A DNA stretch of 64,000 nucleotides. It comes from Maricaulis maris (GTDB taxonomy: Bacteria; Pseudomonadota; Alphaproteobacteria; Caulobacterales; Maricaulaceae). Under the pieces are notes generated by a model. The model had not been told where the DNA came from. It ran no database searches and was given only the letters and a program-made list of their open reading frames with translations. Shown here piece after piece: positions 26,411-35,467 of the stretch. Every line of letters begins with the position of its first letter. The stretch's first letter is position 1. Where the stretch lies: NCBI RefSeq assembly GCF_003634045.1, contig NZ_RBIM01000004.1, forward strand, positions 62,001-126,000. Direction: 5' to 3'. A program made the position numbers and the translations under genes.

Positions 26411-28981
26411 ATGACCCGACTGACCCGAACCCACAGCCTCACCACCGTATCGCTCCTTGCCATGCTGGCGCTGGGCGCCTGCCAGCCGAGCGACGCCGCC
26501 AACACGTCGCAAACGGTCGATGTCGCCAATGAGACGCCCGCCCCCGTCGCCGCCGTCGGTGTCATCCACCCCGAACTGTGGCCGGAATTCACGCCGCCGC
26601 CGCTCGACCCCGCGGTCGAGGCGCGCATCGACGCGATCATGGCCACCATGACGGTCGAGCAGAAGGTCGGTCAGGTCATCCAGGCTGACAGCGGATCGGT
26701 GACGCCCGAGGAAGTCCGCGAATACCGGCTCGGCTCGGTTCTCAGCGGCGGCAATTCTGCGCCGGGACCGCTGCCCTATGCTGATACAGAGACCTGGCTT
26801 GAGGCGGCCGATGCCTATTTCAACGCTTCGATCGACCCGGAGGGCGTGGAGACCGCGATCCCGATCATCTGGGGGATCGACGCGGTCCATGGTCACGCCA
26901 ATCTGCGCGGCGCCGTCGTCTTCCCGCACAATATCGGCCTTGGCGCGACGCGAAACCCGGACCTGATCGAAGAGATTTACCGTGTCACGGCGCGCGAACT
27001 CTCCGTCTCCGGCCATGACTGGACGTTCGCACCGACCCTCGCCGTGCCGCAGGATGACCGTTGGGGCCGCACCTATGAAGGCTTTTCCGAAGACCCGGCG
27101 ATTGTCGCCTCCTATGGCGACCGGATCGTGTACGGCCTGCAGGGACGACCCGGCACGGATGACTTCATGTCGACCGGGCATGTCATTTCCAGTGCCAAGC
27201 ATTTCCTCGCCGATGGTGGCACCGAGAATGGCCGTGACCAGGGCGATGCCCTGATTTCCGAGGCCGAGCTGCGCGACATTCACGCCGCCGGCTATCTGAC
27301 CGCCATTCCGGCCGGTGTGCAGACAGTGATGGCGTCCTTCTCGAGCTGGTGGGACCAGCCGATGCACGGCAATGAGGCGCTGCTAACCGATATCCTGAAA
27401 GAGCGGTTCGGCTTCCAGGGCTTCGTGGTCGGCGACTGGAACGGGCATGGCCTGATCCCGGGCTGCACCTCGACCGATTGCCCGCAGGCCTTCAATGCCG
27501 GCCTCGACATGTATATGGCGCCGGACAGCTGGCGTGAGCTTTATCACTCCACCCTGGCGCATGTGCGCTCCGGCGAGATCAGCCAGGAACGCCTTGATGA
27601 TGCCGTCCGCCGCATCCTGCGCGTGAAGATTAATTCGGGTATTTTCGAAATATCTCAACCGAGCGATCGCCCGCTGGCCGGCAATGCCGACGTGCTGGCG
27701 GCACCCGAGCACCGCGCCGTGGCCCGCCAGGCGGTGCGTGAAAGCCTCGTCCTGCTCAAAAATGCCGACCAGACCCTGCCCCTTGATCCCGGCCTGACGG
27801 TTCTGGTGGTCGGCGACGGGGCTGATGACATCGCCAAGGCGTCGGGTGGCTGGACCCTGTCCTGGCAGGGCGGTGGCATCGACAATTCGGAATTCCCCAA
27901 CGGCCAGACCATTCTCGACGGCATCCGCGAGACCGTGGAAGCGGCCGGCGGCAGCGTCATCCATGATCCCGACGGCACGTCCGGCGCCGCCGCCGATATC
28001 GTCATCGCGGTCTATGGCGAGAACCCCTATGCGGAATTCCAAGGTGACCGGGAACATCTCGATTTCGTGCCGAACGGGTTTGATACCAACCGTCTTGCCG
28101 AACTCGGCGCCGACGGCACCCCGGTCGTCTCGGTCTTCCTGTCGGGACGTCCGATGTGGGCCAATCCCGAGATCAACGCCTCCGACGCCTTTGTCGCGGC
28201 CTGGCTGCCGGGCAGCGAGGGCGGCGGCATTGCCGACATGTTGTTCCGCACCGACCCGGCCTTTGACTTCACCGGACGCCTGTCCTTCTCCTGGCCCGGC
28301 GATGCTCTGGGTGAACCGCTCAATCCGGGCGATGACGCCTACGCGCCCCTCTTCCCGCTTGGCTATGGCCTTGGCTTTGATGATGACGGCGCTTTGGCTG
28401 CACTGTCGGAAGTCTCCGGCCTCGCCGATGGCGACAGTGCGCCGGACGGCACTTATTACACGCGCGGACAGACGGTAACGCCGTGGCAGGCCTCGATCTG
28501 GTCAGGCGGGGCCAGCGCATCGGCCGACACTTTGCCCGCCGAGCTCGACGGGATCCAGGTGCGGGCGACGGACCGAACTGCGCAGGAAGACTCCCTTCAA
28601 GTAACCTGGCAGGCCGGCATGACAGGCCTCCGCCTCGATACGGCCGAGCCGGTTGACCTGGAGCGTCAGGCCAATGGCGCCATGGAACTCGCCTTCCAGG
28701 CCCGCGCTTTCGGCAATGCGCCGGAACAGGTCGGCGTCGGGATCGGATGCGCCGCCGACGGTGAATGCGAGGCCAGCGTCCCGATCACCATCATGCAGGG
28801 CAATTGGAGCGAATATCGCATCTCGCTCAACTGTTTCGCCGATGCGGGTGTGGACATGCAGGCGATCAATTCGGCCTTCATTCTCTCCCTGCCCGAGGGC
28901 GGCGGCGAAATCGGCATCAGCGAGATCCGCCTCGACTCCGACACCGACGCGATGCGGACTTGCGGCGACACCGCCAACTGA
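26411..28981 (+). CDS. GH3 exo-beta-glucanase lipoprotein with C-terminal galactose-binding-like domain
   Basis: This 856-residue protein has a lipobox (LLAMLALGAC, Cys 24) and a GH3 catalytic core: WGIDAVHGHAN, FAPTLAVPQDDRWGRTYEGFSEDP, SSAKHFLADGG and the nucleophile Asp in FVVGDWNGHG. The second sandwich domain covers about 420-640. Beyond GFDDDGAL (about 650) lies an additional beta-rich domain of roughly 165 residues, like the galactose-binding-like module of marine ExoP exo-1,3/1,4-beta-glucanases. It should remove glucose from ends of glucan chains in the periplasm or at the outer membrane. It pairs with the GH9 gene upstream. Its class differs from the BglX-like GH3 at 21814. Confidence 0.9.
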   Translation: MTRLTRTHSLTTVSLLAMLALGACQPSDAANTSQTVDVANETPAPVAAVGVIHPELWPEFTPPPLDPAVEARIDAIMATMTVEQKVGQVIQADSGSVTPEEVREYRLGSVLSGGNSAPGPLPYADTETWLEAADAYFNASIDPEGVETAIPIIWGIDAVHGHANLRGAVVFPHNIGLGATRNPDLIEEIYRVTARELSVSGHDWTFAPTLAVPQDDRWGRTYEGFSEDPAIVASYGDRIVYGLQGRPGTDDFMSTGHVISSAKHFLADGGTENGRDQGDALISEAELRDIHAAGYLTAIPAGVQTVMASFSSWWDQPMHGNEALLTDILKERFGFQGFVVGDWNGHGLIPGCTSTDCPQAFNAGLDMYMAPDSWRELYHSTLAHVRSGEISQERLDDAVRRILRVKINSGIFEISQPSDRPLAGNADVLAAPEHRAVARQAVRESLVLLKNADQTLPLDPGLTVLVVGDGADDIAKASGGWTLSWQGGGIDNSEFPNGQTILDGIRETVEAAGGSVIHDPDGTSGAAADIVIAVYGENPYAEFQGDREHLDFVPNGFDTNRLAELGADGTPVVSVFLSGRPMWANPEINASDAFVAAWLPGSEGGGIADMLFRTDPAFDFTGRLSFSWPGDALGEPLNPGDDAYAPLFPLGYGLGFDDDGALAALSEVSGLADGDSAPDGTYYTRGQTVTPWQASIWSGGASASADTLPAELDGIQVRATDRTAQEDSLQVTWQAGMTGLRLDTAEPVDLERQANGAMELAFQARAFGNAPEQVGVGIGCAADGECEASVPITIMQGNWSEYRISLNCFADAGVDMQAINSAFILSLPEGGGEIGISEIRLDSDTDAMRTCGDTAN

Positions 28982-29060
28982 CCGCCAGATCGGCCAAGAC
29001 TTGCCGGGCGCACCCGGGCTGGCGCAGATAGGGATACTGTCCGCCAGCCCGGAGACCGCC

Positions 29061-29846
29061 GTGACCGACGCGCCGATCCATCTCGACCGCCACGACCATC
29101 ATGCCGAACTGGTGCTGAACCGGCCGCAGCGCCGCAATGCGCTCAACGCGGCCATGTGGACGGCCTTGCCCGACCTGCTCGACGAAGCGGCGGGCGATGA
29201 CACGATCAAGGCCCTGGTGGTACGCGGTGCGGGGGGCAGCTTTACCGCCGGGGCCGACATCTCGGAATTCGACACCGTCTATGCCACCGCCGAGGCGGCC
29301 CAAACCTATACCAATGCCATTGCGCGCGGGCTCGACGCGCTGGCCCATTTTCCCAAGCCAACCCTGGCCGTGATCCGCGGCGCCTGCATCGGCGGCGGTT
29401 GCGGCCTGGCCCTGTCCTGCGACCTGCGTTTTACGGCGTCGGATGGCCGTTTCGGGATCACACCCGCCAAGCTCGGCCTCGCCTATACGCTCAACGACAC
29501 CAAGCGCCTGATCGACGCCGTCGGCGTGTCGACCGCCAAGGACCTGCTCTATTCGGCCCGATTGATCGACGCAACCGAAGCGCTGGCCATGGGCCTGGTC
29601 AATCGCTGTTTCGAACCGGACGAGCTGGACGCCGAGGTCGGCGCCTATCTCGAAATGATGCTGTCACGCTCGACCGGGTCGGCGCGCGCCATCAAGCGGG
29701 TGATCCACCTCATCCGGCAGGGCGTGGACGGCGATACCGACGAGACCCGCCAGCTCTTCCTCGACGCTTTCCAGAGCGATGATTTCCGCGAGGGCTATAA
29801 CGCCTTCCTGGGCAAGCGGACGCCCGACTTTACCGGGCAAGGCTGA
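29061..29846 (+). CDS. enoyl-CoA hydratase/isomerase family protein
   Basis: This 261-residue crotonase-fold protein has the oxyanion-hole segments GGSFTAGADISEF and IRGACIGGGCGLALSCDLRF. It hydrates or isomerises an acyl-CoA; the exact substrate is not predictable. The start is GTG at 29061 with GGAG six bases upstream; the longer open frame upstream is out-of-frame shadow of the GH3 gene. It ends eight bases before the convergent RND gene stop. It shows no obvious link to polysaccharide use. Confidence 0.85.
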   Translation: MTDAPIHLDRHDHHAELVLNRPQRRNALNAAMWTALPDLLDEAAGDDTIKALVVRGAGGSFTAGADISEFDTVYATAEAAQTYTNAIARGLDALAHFPKPTLAVIRGACIGGGCGLALSCDLRFTASDGRFGITPAKLGLAYTLNDTKRLIDAVGVSTAKDLLYSARLIDATEALAMGLVNRCFEPDELDAEVGAYLEMMLSRSTGSARAIKRVIHLIRQGVDGDTDETRQLFLDAFQSDDFREGYNAFLGKRTPDFTGQG

Positions 29847-29854
29847 CACGCCGC

Positions 29855-32800
29855 CTATTCGGCGGCGGTCTCGACCCCGTCATCGCCGGCGGCCCGAGCC
29901 TCGTCCTCAAGCTGGCGCGAAACCCAGTTCGGCGTCTTGGTGAAACGACCCAGCACGCCATAGGCGACCGGGATCACGAACAGGGTGAAGAGCGTTGCCA
30001 CGGCGACGCCGGCGAAGATCACCACACCGATCGTGATGCGGCTCTCCGCGCCCGGGCCAGAGCCGATCACCAGCGGAAAAGCGCCGATGGCGGTGGAGAT
30101 GCCGGTCATCAGGATCGGCCGGAAACGGGTCTCTGCGGCATCGAGTGTCGCGGTGCGCAGATCGCGACCGGTCTCACGGAGCTGGTTGGCAAATTCGACG
30201 ATGAGAATGCCGTTCTTGGCCGCCAGACCGATCAGGATGACCAGGCCGATCTGGGAATAGATGTTGAGGCTGGAGCCAACCAGTTCCAGTCCGAACAGGC
30301 CGCCGGCCACCGCCAGCGGCACGGTCAGCATGATCACCAGCGGCTGGATCAGGCTCTCAAACTGCGCTGCCAGGACCAGGAAAACGATCAGCAAGGCCAT
30401 GCCGAAGGCGAACAGGACGGCCGAGTTGGCGCTGAGGAATTCCTTGGCGCCGCCGAGATAGGTGGTGCCCATTTCCGGCGGCAGGTCGCGCTGGGCCCAG
30501 CCGTCGAGCCATTCAACCGCCTCGCCCAGCGTGTAACCTTCGGCCAAGGTCGCGGAGATGGTGACCGCGCGTTGACGATCGACCCGATTGCGTGATGAGG
30601 CCTCACCGACCTCGTGCAGTTCGACCAGGTTGGAGAGCGGGATCAGCTGGCCGCCACGGCCGGACACGTAAAGCGTTTCCAGATCCTGCGGGCTGGACCT
30701 TTCCTCGCGCCGGTTTTCGAGGATCACATTATATGCCTCGCCGCGGTCGATGAATTGACCCACCCGGCGCGAACCGAGATGGGTTTGCAGGGTCTGGCCG
30801 ATCTCGGACACCGAGACGCCCAGATCGGCGGCGCGCTCGCGATTGATGTCGACGATGAGGCGCGGACTGGTCGGCTCGTAATCCTTGCGGGCTCGCAGAA
30901 GGCCCGGATTGCCGGCCCGGATCGCGGCCATGAGCCGCTCGGCCTGCTGGTCGAGACTGCCATAATCAGGGCCTTGCAGGACAAATTGCACGTCATCACC
31001 GCCGCCGCCGCCGCCCAGCGAGGAGCGCATCGAGGCAAAGGCCTGCACGCCGGTCAGCTGACCGAGACGGCCATTGAGGTCGCGCATGATGTCGCTGCCC
31101 GGGCGACGCTCACCCCAATCGGTCATGGTGCCGATCACGAAGCCGGAATTGAAACCGCTACCGCCCCAACCCGGCGAAATCACCAGCACGCGGCGCAGCT
31201 CGCCGGCATCGACATATTCCATCGCGATGGCTTCGACCTGGTCGGCCTGCTGCGACATATAGTCGAAACTCGCCCCTTCCGGACCCGCAAAGCGGCCGAA
31301 AAAGGAGCCGCGATCTTCCGGCGGCGTCAGCTCGGCCGGCAGACGGTCGAGCAGGAAGGCCGACCCCGCCATCGCCACGGCGACGAAGGGGATGATCAGG
31401 AGCGGCATTTTCAGCGCGATTTCCAGACTGTCGCGATAAGAGCGCCGGGCCATATTGACGATGCCATTGACCCATTTCGCCAGGCCCTTGGCTTCGCGGC
31501 TGGGACGCAGGAGTTTGGACGCCATCATCGGCGACAGGGTCAGCGCGACAAAGCTGGACAGCACCACGGCACCGGCAATCGTGAGGGCCAGCTCGGTGAA
31601 GATGCGGCCAATGAAACCGGGCAGGAAGACCAGCGGCACAAAGACGGCGACGAGAACCGCGGTGGTGGCAATCACCGCGAAGAAGACCTGACGGCCGCCG
31701 CGCAGGGAGGCCAGGGCCGGGGGCTCGCCGAGATCGACCCGGCGCTGGATATTCTCAAGCACGACGATGGAGTCATCGACCACCAGACCGATCGCCAGCA
31801 CCAGGGCCAGCAGGGTCAGGATATTGATCGAGAAGCCGGCGACCGCGAGCACGGCAAACACGCCGATCAGACAGACCGGCACCACGGCAGCGGGGATGAT
31901 GGCGGCGCGCAGACTGCCAAGGAAAAGATAGATCACCAGCACGACCAGGGTCGCGGCGATGGCCAGGGTGCGCCAGACTTCCTTGATCGATTCCTCGATG
32001 AAGACCGTGTCGTCCGACGCCGAAATCATCTCCATGCCTTCCGGCAGGGTGAGGCGGACGCGGTCTGCCTCGACCGCGATGGCATCGGCGACTTCGACCG
32101 AATTGGCCTGGCTCTGGCGGACGAAGCCGAGCCCGATCATGTTCTGGCCATTGCCGCGGAACAAGGTGCGCGGCTCCTCGGCGGCGAGTTCGACATCGGC
32201 GACTTCGGCAAGGCGCACGACATGGCCTTCGCCGGTGCGCGAGATCGGCAGGCGAGCAAAGGCCTCGGGGTCGGCGAACAGGCGCTCGACACGGACCACG
32301 ATCTGGGTGTCGGGCGTTTCCACCGAACCGCCGGGCACTTCGACATTCTGCGAACGCAGGGCGCCGTCAATATCCGCCACCGTGACGCCGCGCGCAGCCA
32401 TGGCCTGCGGATCGAGCCAGATCCGCATCGAGTAGCGGCGTTGGCCGCCAATACGGACCTGGGCGACGCCATCAATGACCGAAAACCGGTCCAGCAGCGC
32501 CCGTTCGGCATAGTCCGACAGTTCCTCCGACGTCATCCGATCGGACAGGAGATTATACCAGATGAAGGGCCGGGCATCGCTGTCCTGCTTTCGGACCTCG
32601 ACCTGTTCCACGTCCTGGGGCAGCCGGTCGATAATGCGTGAGACGGAGTCACGCACATCATTGGCGGCGGCCTCGATATTGCGGTCGAGCGAGAAGGTGA
32701 TCGTGACCCGGGACGAGCTGTCGCGCGAGGAGGAGGTGATGGTGTCGACACCATCAATGCCGGACAGCTGATCCTCGATGATCTGGGTGACACGGTTCTC

Positions 32801-32977
32801 GACCACCTCGGCATTGGCACCGGGATAGTCCGCCGATACCGACACCACCGGCCGGTCGACATCCGGCAGTTCGCGCAGTGGCAAGCCCCGCAGGCCGAGG
32901 ACGCCGAAGACGACGATCAGGGCGCAGAAGACAAAGGCCAGGACCGGCCGACGGACGGCGACATCGGAGAGTGTCAT
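29855..32977 (-). CDS. RND efflux pump inner-membrane transporter (HAE1/AcrB type)
   Basis: This 1040-residue transporter is of the resistance-nodulation-division superfamily. It has the N-terminal helix (VRRPVLAFVFCALIVV), two large periplasmic loops with internal duplication, the helix-4 proton-relay motif GLVVDDSIVVLENIQRR (paired Asp) and the second-half GLAAKNGILIVEFANQLRE. Such pumps drive proton-coupled efflux of hydrophobic compounds through a periplasmic adaptor and an outer-membrane channel. Its ATG overlaps the adaptor gene stop by 4 nt. No TolC-like channel is encoded in the window. It lies downstream of the xylanase gene on the same strand, about 140 bases separating the adaptor from it. 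Confidence 0.93.
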   Translation of the reverse strand: MTLSDVAVRRPVLAFVFCALIVVFGVLGLRGLPLRELPDVDRPVVSVSADYPGANAEVVENRVTQIIEDQLSGIDGVDTITSSSRDSSSRVTITFSLDRNIEAAANDVRDSVSRIIDRLPQDVEQVEVRKQDSDARPFIWYNLLSDRMTSEELSDYAERALLDRFSVIDGVAQVRIGGQRRYSMRIWLDPQAMAARGVTVADIDGALRSQNVEVPGGSVETPDTQIVVRVERLFADPEAFARLPISRTGEGHVVRLAEVADVELAAEEPRTLFRGNGQNMIGLGFVRQSQANSVEVADAIAVEADRVRLTLPEGMEMISASDDTVFIEESIKEVWRTLAIAATLVVLVIYLFLGSLRAAIIPAAVVPVCLIGVFAVLAVAGFSINILTLLALVLAIGLVVDDSIVVLENIQRRVDLGEPPALASLRGGRQVFFAVIATTAVLVAVFVPLVFLPGFIGRIFTELALTIAGAVVLSSFVALTLSPMMASKLLRPSREAKGLAKWVNGIVNMARRSYRDSLEIALKMPLLIIPFVAVAMAGSAFLLDRLPAELTPPEDRGSFFGRFAGPEGASFDYMSQQADQVEAIAMEYVDAGELRRVLVISPGWGGSGFNSGFVIGTMTDWGERRPGSDIMRDLNGRLGQLTGVQAFASMRSSLGGGGGGDDVQFVLQGPDYGSLDQQAERLMAAIRAGNPGLLRARKDYEPTSPRLIVDINRERAADLGVSVSEIGQTLQTHLGSRRVGQFIDRGEAYNVILENRREERSSPQDLETLYVSGRGGQLIPLSNLVELHEVGEASSRNRVDRQRAVTISATLAEGYTLGEAVEWLDGWAQRDLPPEMGTTYLGGAKEFLSANSAVLFAFGMALLIVFLVLAAQFESLIQPLVIMLTVPLAVAGGLFGLELVGSSLNIYSQIGLVILIGLAAKNGILIVEFANQLRETGRDLRTATLDAAETRFRPILMTGISTAIGAFPLVIGSGPGAESRITIGVVIFAGVAVATLFTLFVIPVAYGVLGRFTKTPNWVSRQLEDEARAAGDDGVETAAE

Positions 32978-34101
32978 TGGGCCGCGCTGCTCCCGCCTGC
33001 CGCGACACCGGCCATCACGCCATTGGCGCCGAGGCGCATCTCGCGGGTAATTTCAACCGCGGCGCCGTCGCGAATGCGATGCACGCCTTCGGAAATGATC
33101 TGCTCGCCGGCCGTCAGACCGTCGAGCACTTCAACCATGGTACCAGCGCGGCGGCCCAGCTCGATACTGCGCTGGCGTGCAATCATGCCTTCGGCCGTCT
33201 CTTCAACCACATAGACGAAGGTCTGGTCGAGATAACGGGTCAGGGCAGCGCCCGGCACCGCCGGATGGCTGCGAACATCACGCCGAACAGCGACGGTCAT
33301 CAACTGGCCGGGCAGGAGGCGGCCGTCGAGGTTTTCAATCTCGGCGCGGATGATAACGCTGCGCGTGACCGGGTCGATCCGGCTGTCGATCTGGGCGATC
33401 TCGCCGGTAAAAACCTCACCGGGATAGGCCGAGGTCTCCGCCGCCACCTGCATGCCAGCACTCACCACCGACAGGAAGCGCTCCGGGACGGTGAAATCGA
33501 GCTTGATGCGACTGGTATCATCAAGCCGGGCGATCGTATCGCCGGGGCGGACCAGGCCACCCAGGCTGACTTCGCGCAGGCCGACAATGCCGGCGAAGGG
33601 CGCCCGCACGATGCGATCCGCCAGCTGCGCCTCGATCGACGCCACCCGGGCCCGCGCTCGCTCAAGCGCAGCGGTCGCCTCGTCGAGCCGTGATTGCGGC
33701 ACAACGGCGCGGGCGATCAGGTCATTGGTGCGATCAAGATCACGCTGGGCTTCGCGCTGCGTGGTCCGGGCCTCGGCCAGGCCGGCGGCCTCTTCGGTAT
33801 CGGTCAGCTCGACCAGGATTGCACCGGCGGCGACATGCTGGCCGGACTCGAAATTGATCCGCGAGATCGTATCGGTCACCCGCGCCGTGACCGTCACGGT
33901 CTCATTGGCCCGCGCGGTGCCAAGCGCCTCAACGACATCAGCGAATTCGACGCTCGGCACTGCGGCAACGGCCACCGGCAGAACACGCTCGCCACGTCCC
34001 GCCATCTCATCCCCGCCGGGCAACAAGGCCCGGACGGCAACAATGACGGTCATCGCCACAAAGGCGACAAGGACAACAATCAAGAAACTGGCACGACGCA
34101 T
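32974..34101 (-). CDS. RND efflux periplasmic adaptor (HlyD/AcrA family)
   Basis: This 375-residue membrane fusion protein has an N-terminal membrane anchor (SFLIVVLVAFVAMTVIVAV), a lipoyl half-motif (VTDTISRINFESGQHVAAGAILVEL), an alpha-helical hairpin (about residues 110-155), the returning lipoyl half (RIVRAPFAGIVGLREVSLGGLVRPGD) and beta-barrel and membrane-proximal domains. It links the RND pump encoded directly downstream (4-nt ATGA overlap) to an outer-membrane channel. AGGAGG precedes ATG 34101. Substrate cannot be told from sequence. Confidence 0.92.
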   Translation of the reverse strand: MRRASFLIVVLVAFVAMTVIVAVRALLPGGDEMAGRGERVLPVAVAAVPSVEFADVVEALGTARANETVTVTARVTDTISRINFESGQHVAAGAILVELTDTEEAAGLAEARTTQREAQRDLDRTNDLIARAVVPQSRLDEATAALERARARVASIEAQLADRIVRAPFAGIVGLREVSLGGLVRPGDTIARLDDTSRIKLDFTVPERFLSVVSAGMQVAAETSAYPGEVFTGEIAQIDSRIDPVTRSVIIRAEIENLDGRLLPGQLMTVAVRRDVRSHPAVPGAALTRYLDQTFVYVVEETAEGMIARQRSIELGRRAGTMVEVLDGLTAGEQIISEGVHRIRDGAAVEITREMRLGANGVMAGVAAGGSSAAQ

Positions 34102-34239
34102 GGCATCCTCCTGAGCGCATAAATGGCCCACAGGCGCGCAAAGGCAAGTATTGAAGTAAGCGCGTGCCGGTTGGTGTCCACACCCGGGTGACAGACAGTT
34201 CCGCCTTGCATCAAGATGTAGCGCCTGGGCCGGTTCCGC

Positions 34240-35385
34240 TTAGCCGCGCGGCGCCGCCGCCTCGAAAGCCGCAGCTATCGCCGCCCGCAGGGGTTTGGGC
34301 TGGAAGTCGGTATCAAACGGGGTCGGGCGTTTCGGCTCGCGATCGGCCCGCGGCCATAATCCCTGCAGCCAAGTATAGCGGTCGGACAGGCCCCAGACGA
34401 GCACGTCGCGGGTCTGCGGATAGCTGAACATCAGGTCGAGATAGCGCCGGGCAAGGTCGGCGACCGCCTGGTCGCGATCAGCGAAATCATAAGGCAGGTT
34501 CTTGTCGTGCACATCGAATTCGGTGATTGCGAGATCGAGGCCCAGCCCGGTGGCATGGTCGAGGAAGCCGCGCCAATGCTCATCGCGAGCGGTGTCGAAC
34601 CCGACTGACGTGTCGTAATTGCCCGACCCGATATGGCTCTGGACCCCCAGCGCATCGATCGGCACGCCGCGCGCCACCATGCCATCGAGCAGGCGCAGCA
34701 CGCCCTCCTGATGGGTCTCGTGGCCGGCCTCCCAGCTCATATAGTCATTGTAGACGATCTGCCCGTCCGGGTCGGCCTCGCGAGTGGCGTGATAGGCGAT
34801 ATCGATAATGTTCTCGCCGAGATGGCGGGTCAGCGAGGTTTCGCGCAGCTGGCCGGTCGCCGGATCAATGGTCTCGTTGACGACATCCCAGGAGGTGATG
34901 CGACCGCGATAGCGCGCCACCACGGCCCGGACATGCTCGACCACAAGCCGCTCGGCCTCGGTGCCGGGACGGCTGCCGAAATCGTAATTATTGACCCAGG
35001 CCGGCGAGAACTCCTCGCGGTTCCACAACAGGGTGTGACCGCGCATGGCCATGCCCTGCTCGGTCGCGAAATCGACGAGCTGGTCGGCGGGATCGTAATA
35101 AAAGGTCCCGGCATCGGGGCGCATGACATACCATTTCAGGGCATTCTCATGCACCAGAATGCCGCATTCCCGTTCGATCAGCGCCCGGTAGCCCGGGTCA
35201 TTGAAAGCGCCGGTCAACGTGCCGGGCTGCCCCATCCCAACCGCTGTTCCAAAACGCATTCCCTTCGCCTCGGCGAGCGCATGGAGGGACGGTGTTTCCT
35301 CGGCCAGCAGGCCGGGAGCCGCACAGGCAGCCAGACCGCCAGCAGTCAAGAGAAGGGCTTCGCGCCGATTGAATATCTTGGTCAT
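34240..35385 (-). CDS. GH10 endo-1,4-beta-xylanase
   Basis: This 381-residue family 10 xylanase cuts the beta-1,4-xylan backbone. It has the acid/base Glu at 171 (SWDVVNETID) and nucleophile Glu at 289 (LAITEFDVHD), with the conserved GHTLLWN and WGLSDRYTWL segments. The N-terminus (NRREALLLTAGGLAAC) combines a twin-arginine-like signal with a lipobox Cys, so the enzyme is probably lipid-anchored after export. There is no carbohydrate-binding module. TTGGAGGGG lies just before ATG 35385, which decides the start. It follows the TonB receptor gene but a strong terminator separates them, so it may have its own promoter or depend on read-through. Confidence 0.94.
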   Translation of the reverse strand: MTKIFNRREALLLTAGGLAACAAPGLLAEETPSLHALAEAKGMRFGTAVGMGQPGTLTGAFNDPGYRALIERECGILVHENALKWYVMRPDAGTFYYDPADQLVDFATEQGMAMRGHTLLWNREEFSPAWVNNYDFGSRPGTEAERLVVEHVRAVVARYRGRITSWDVVNETIDPATGQLRETSLTRHLGENIIDIAYHATREADPDGQIVYNDYMSWEAGHETHQEGVLRLLDGMVARGVPIDALGVQSHIGSGNYDTSVGFDTARDEHWRGFLDHATGLGLDLAITEFDVHDKNLPYDFADRDQAVADLARRYLDLMFSYPQTRDVLVWGLSDRYTWLQGLWPRADREPKRPTPFDTDFQPKPLRAAIAAAFEAAAPRG

Positions 35386-35412
35386 GTGCCCCTCCAAGGC
35401 CTGTTACCGGAC

Positions 35413-35456
35413 AAAAAGGGGGCGCAGGTGCGGCGAACCGGCACCTGCGCCCCCTT
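35413..35456 (-). terminator. strong Rho-independent terminator of the TonB receptor gene
   Basis: On the minus strand, 12 nt after the receptor stop, a perfect 16-bp stem (AAGGGGGCGCAGGTGC with its complement) and a 9-nt loop is followed by five T residues. It is expected to reduce transcription from the receptor gene into the xylanase gene. Confidence 0.9.
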
Positions 35457-35467
35457 GATCGATGCGA

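Noticed and set aside
28653-29060. Long N-terminal extension of the enoyl-CoA hydratase
   Set aside because: It is an out-of-frame reading of the GH3 C-terminus; the crotonase domain starts after GTG 29061.
30614-32641. Plus-strand open frame of about 675 codons inside the RND pump gene
   Set aside because: Antisense to a conserved transporter; no domain seen.
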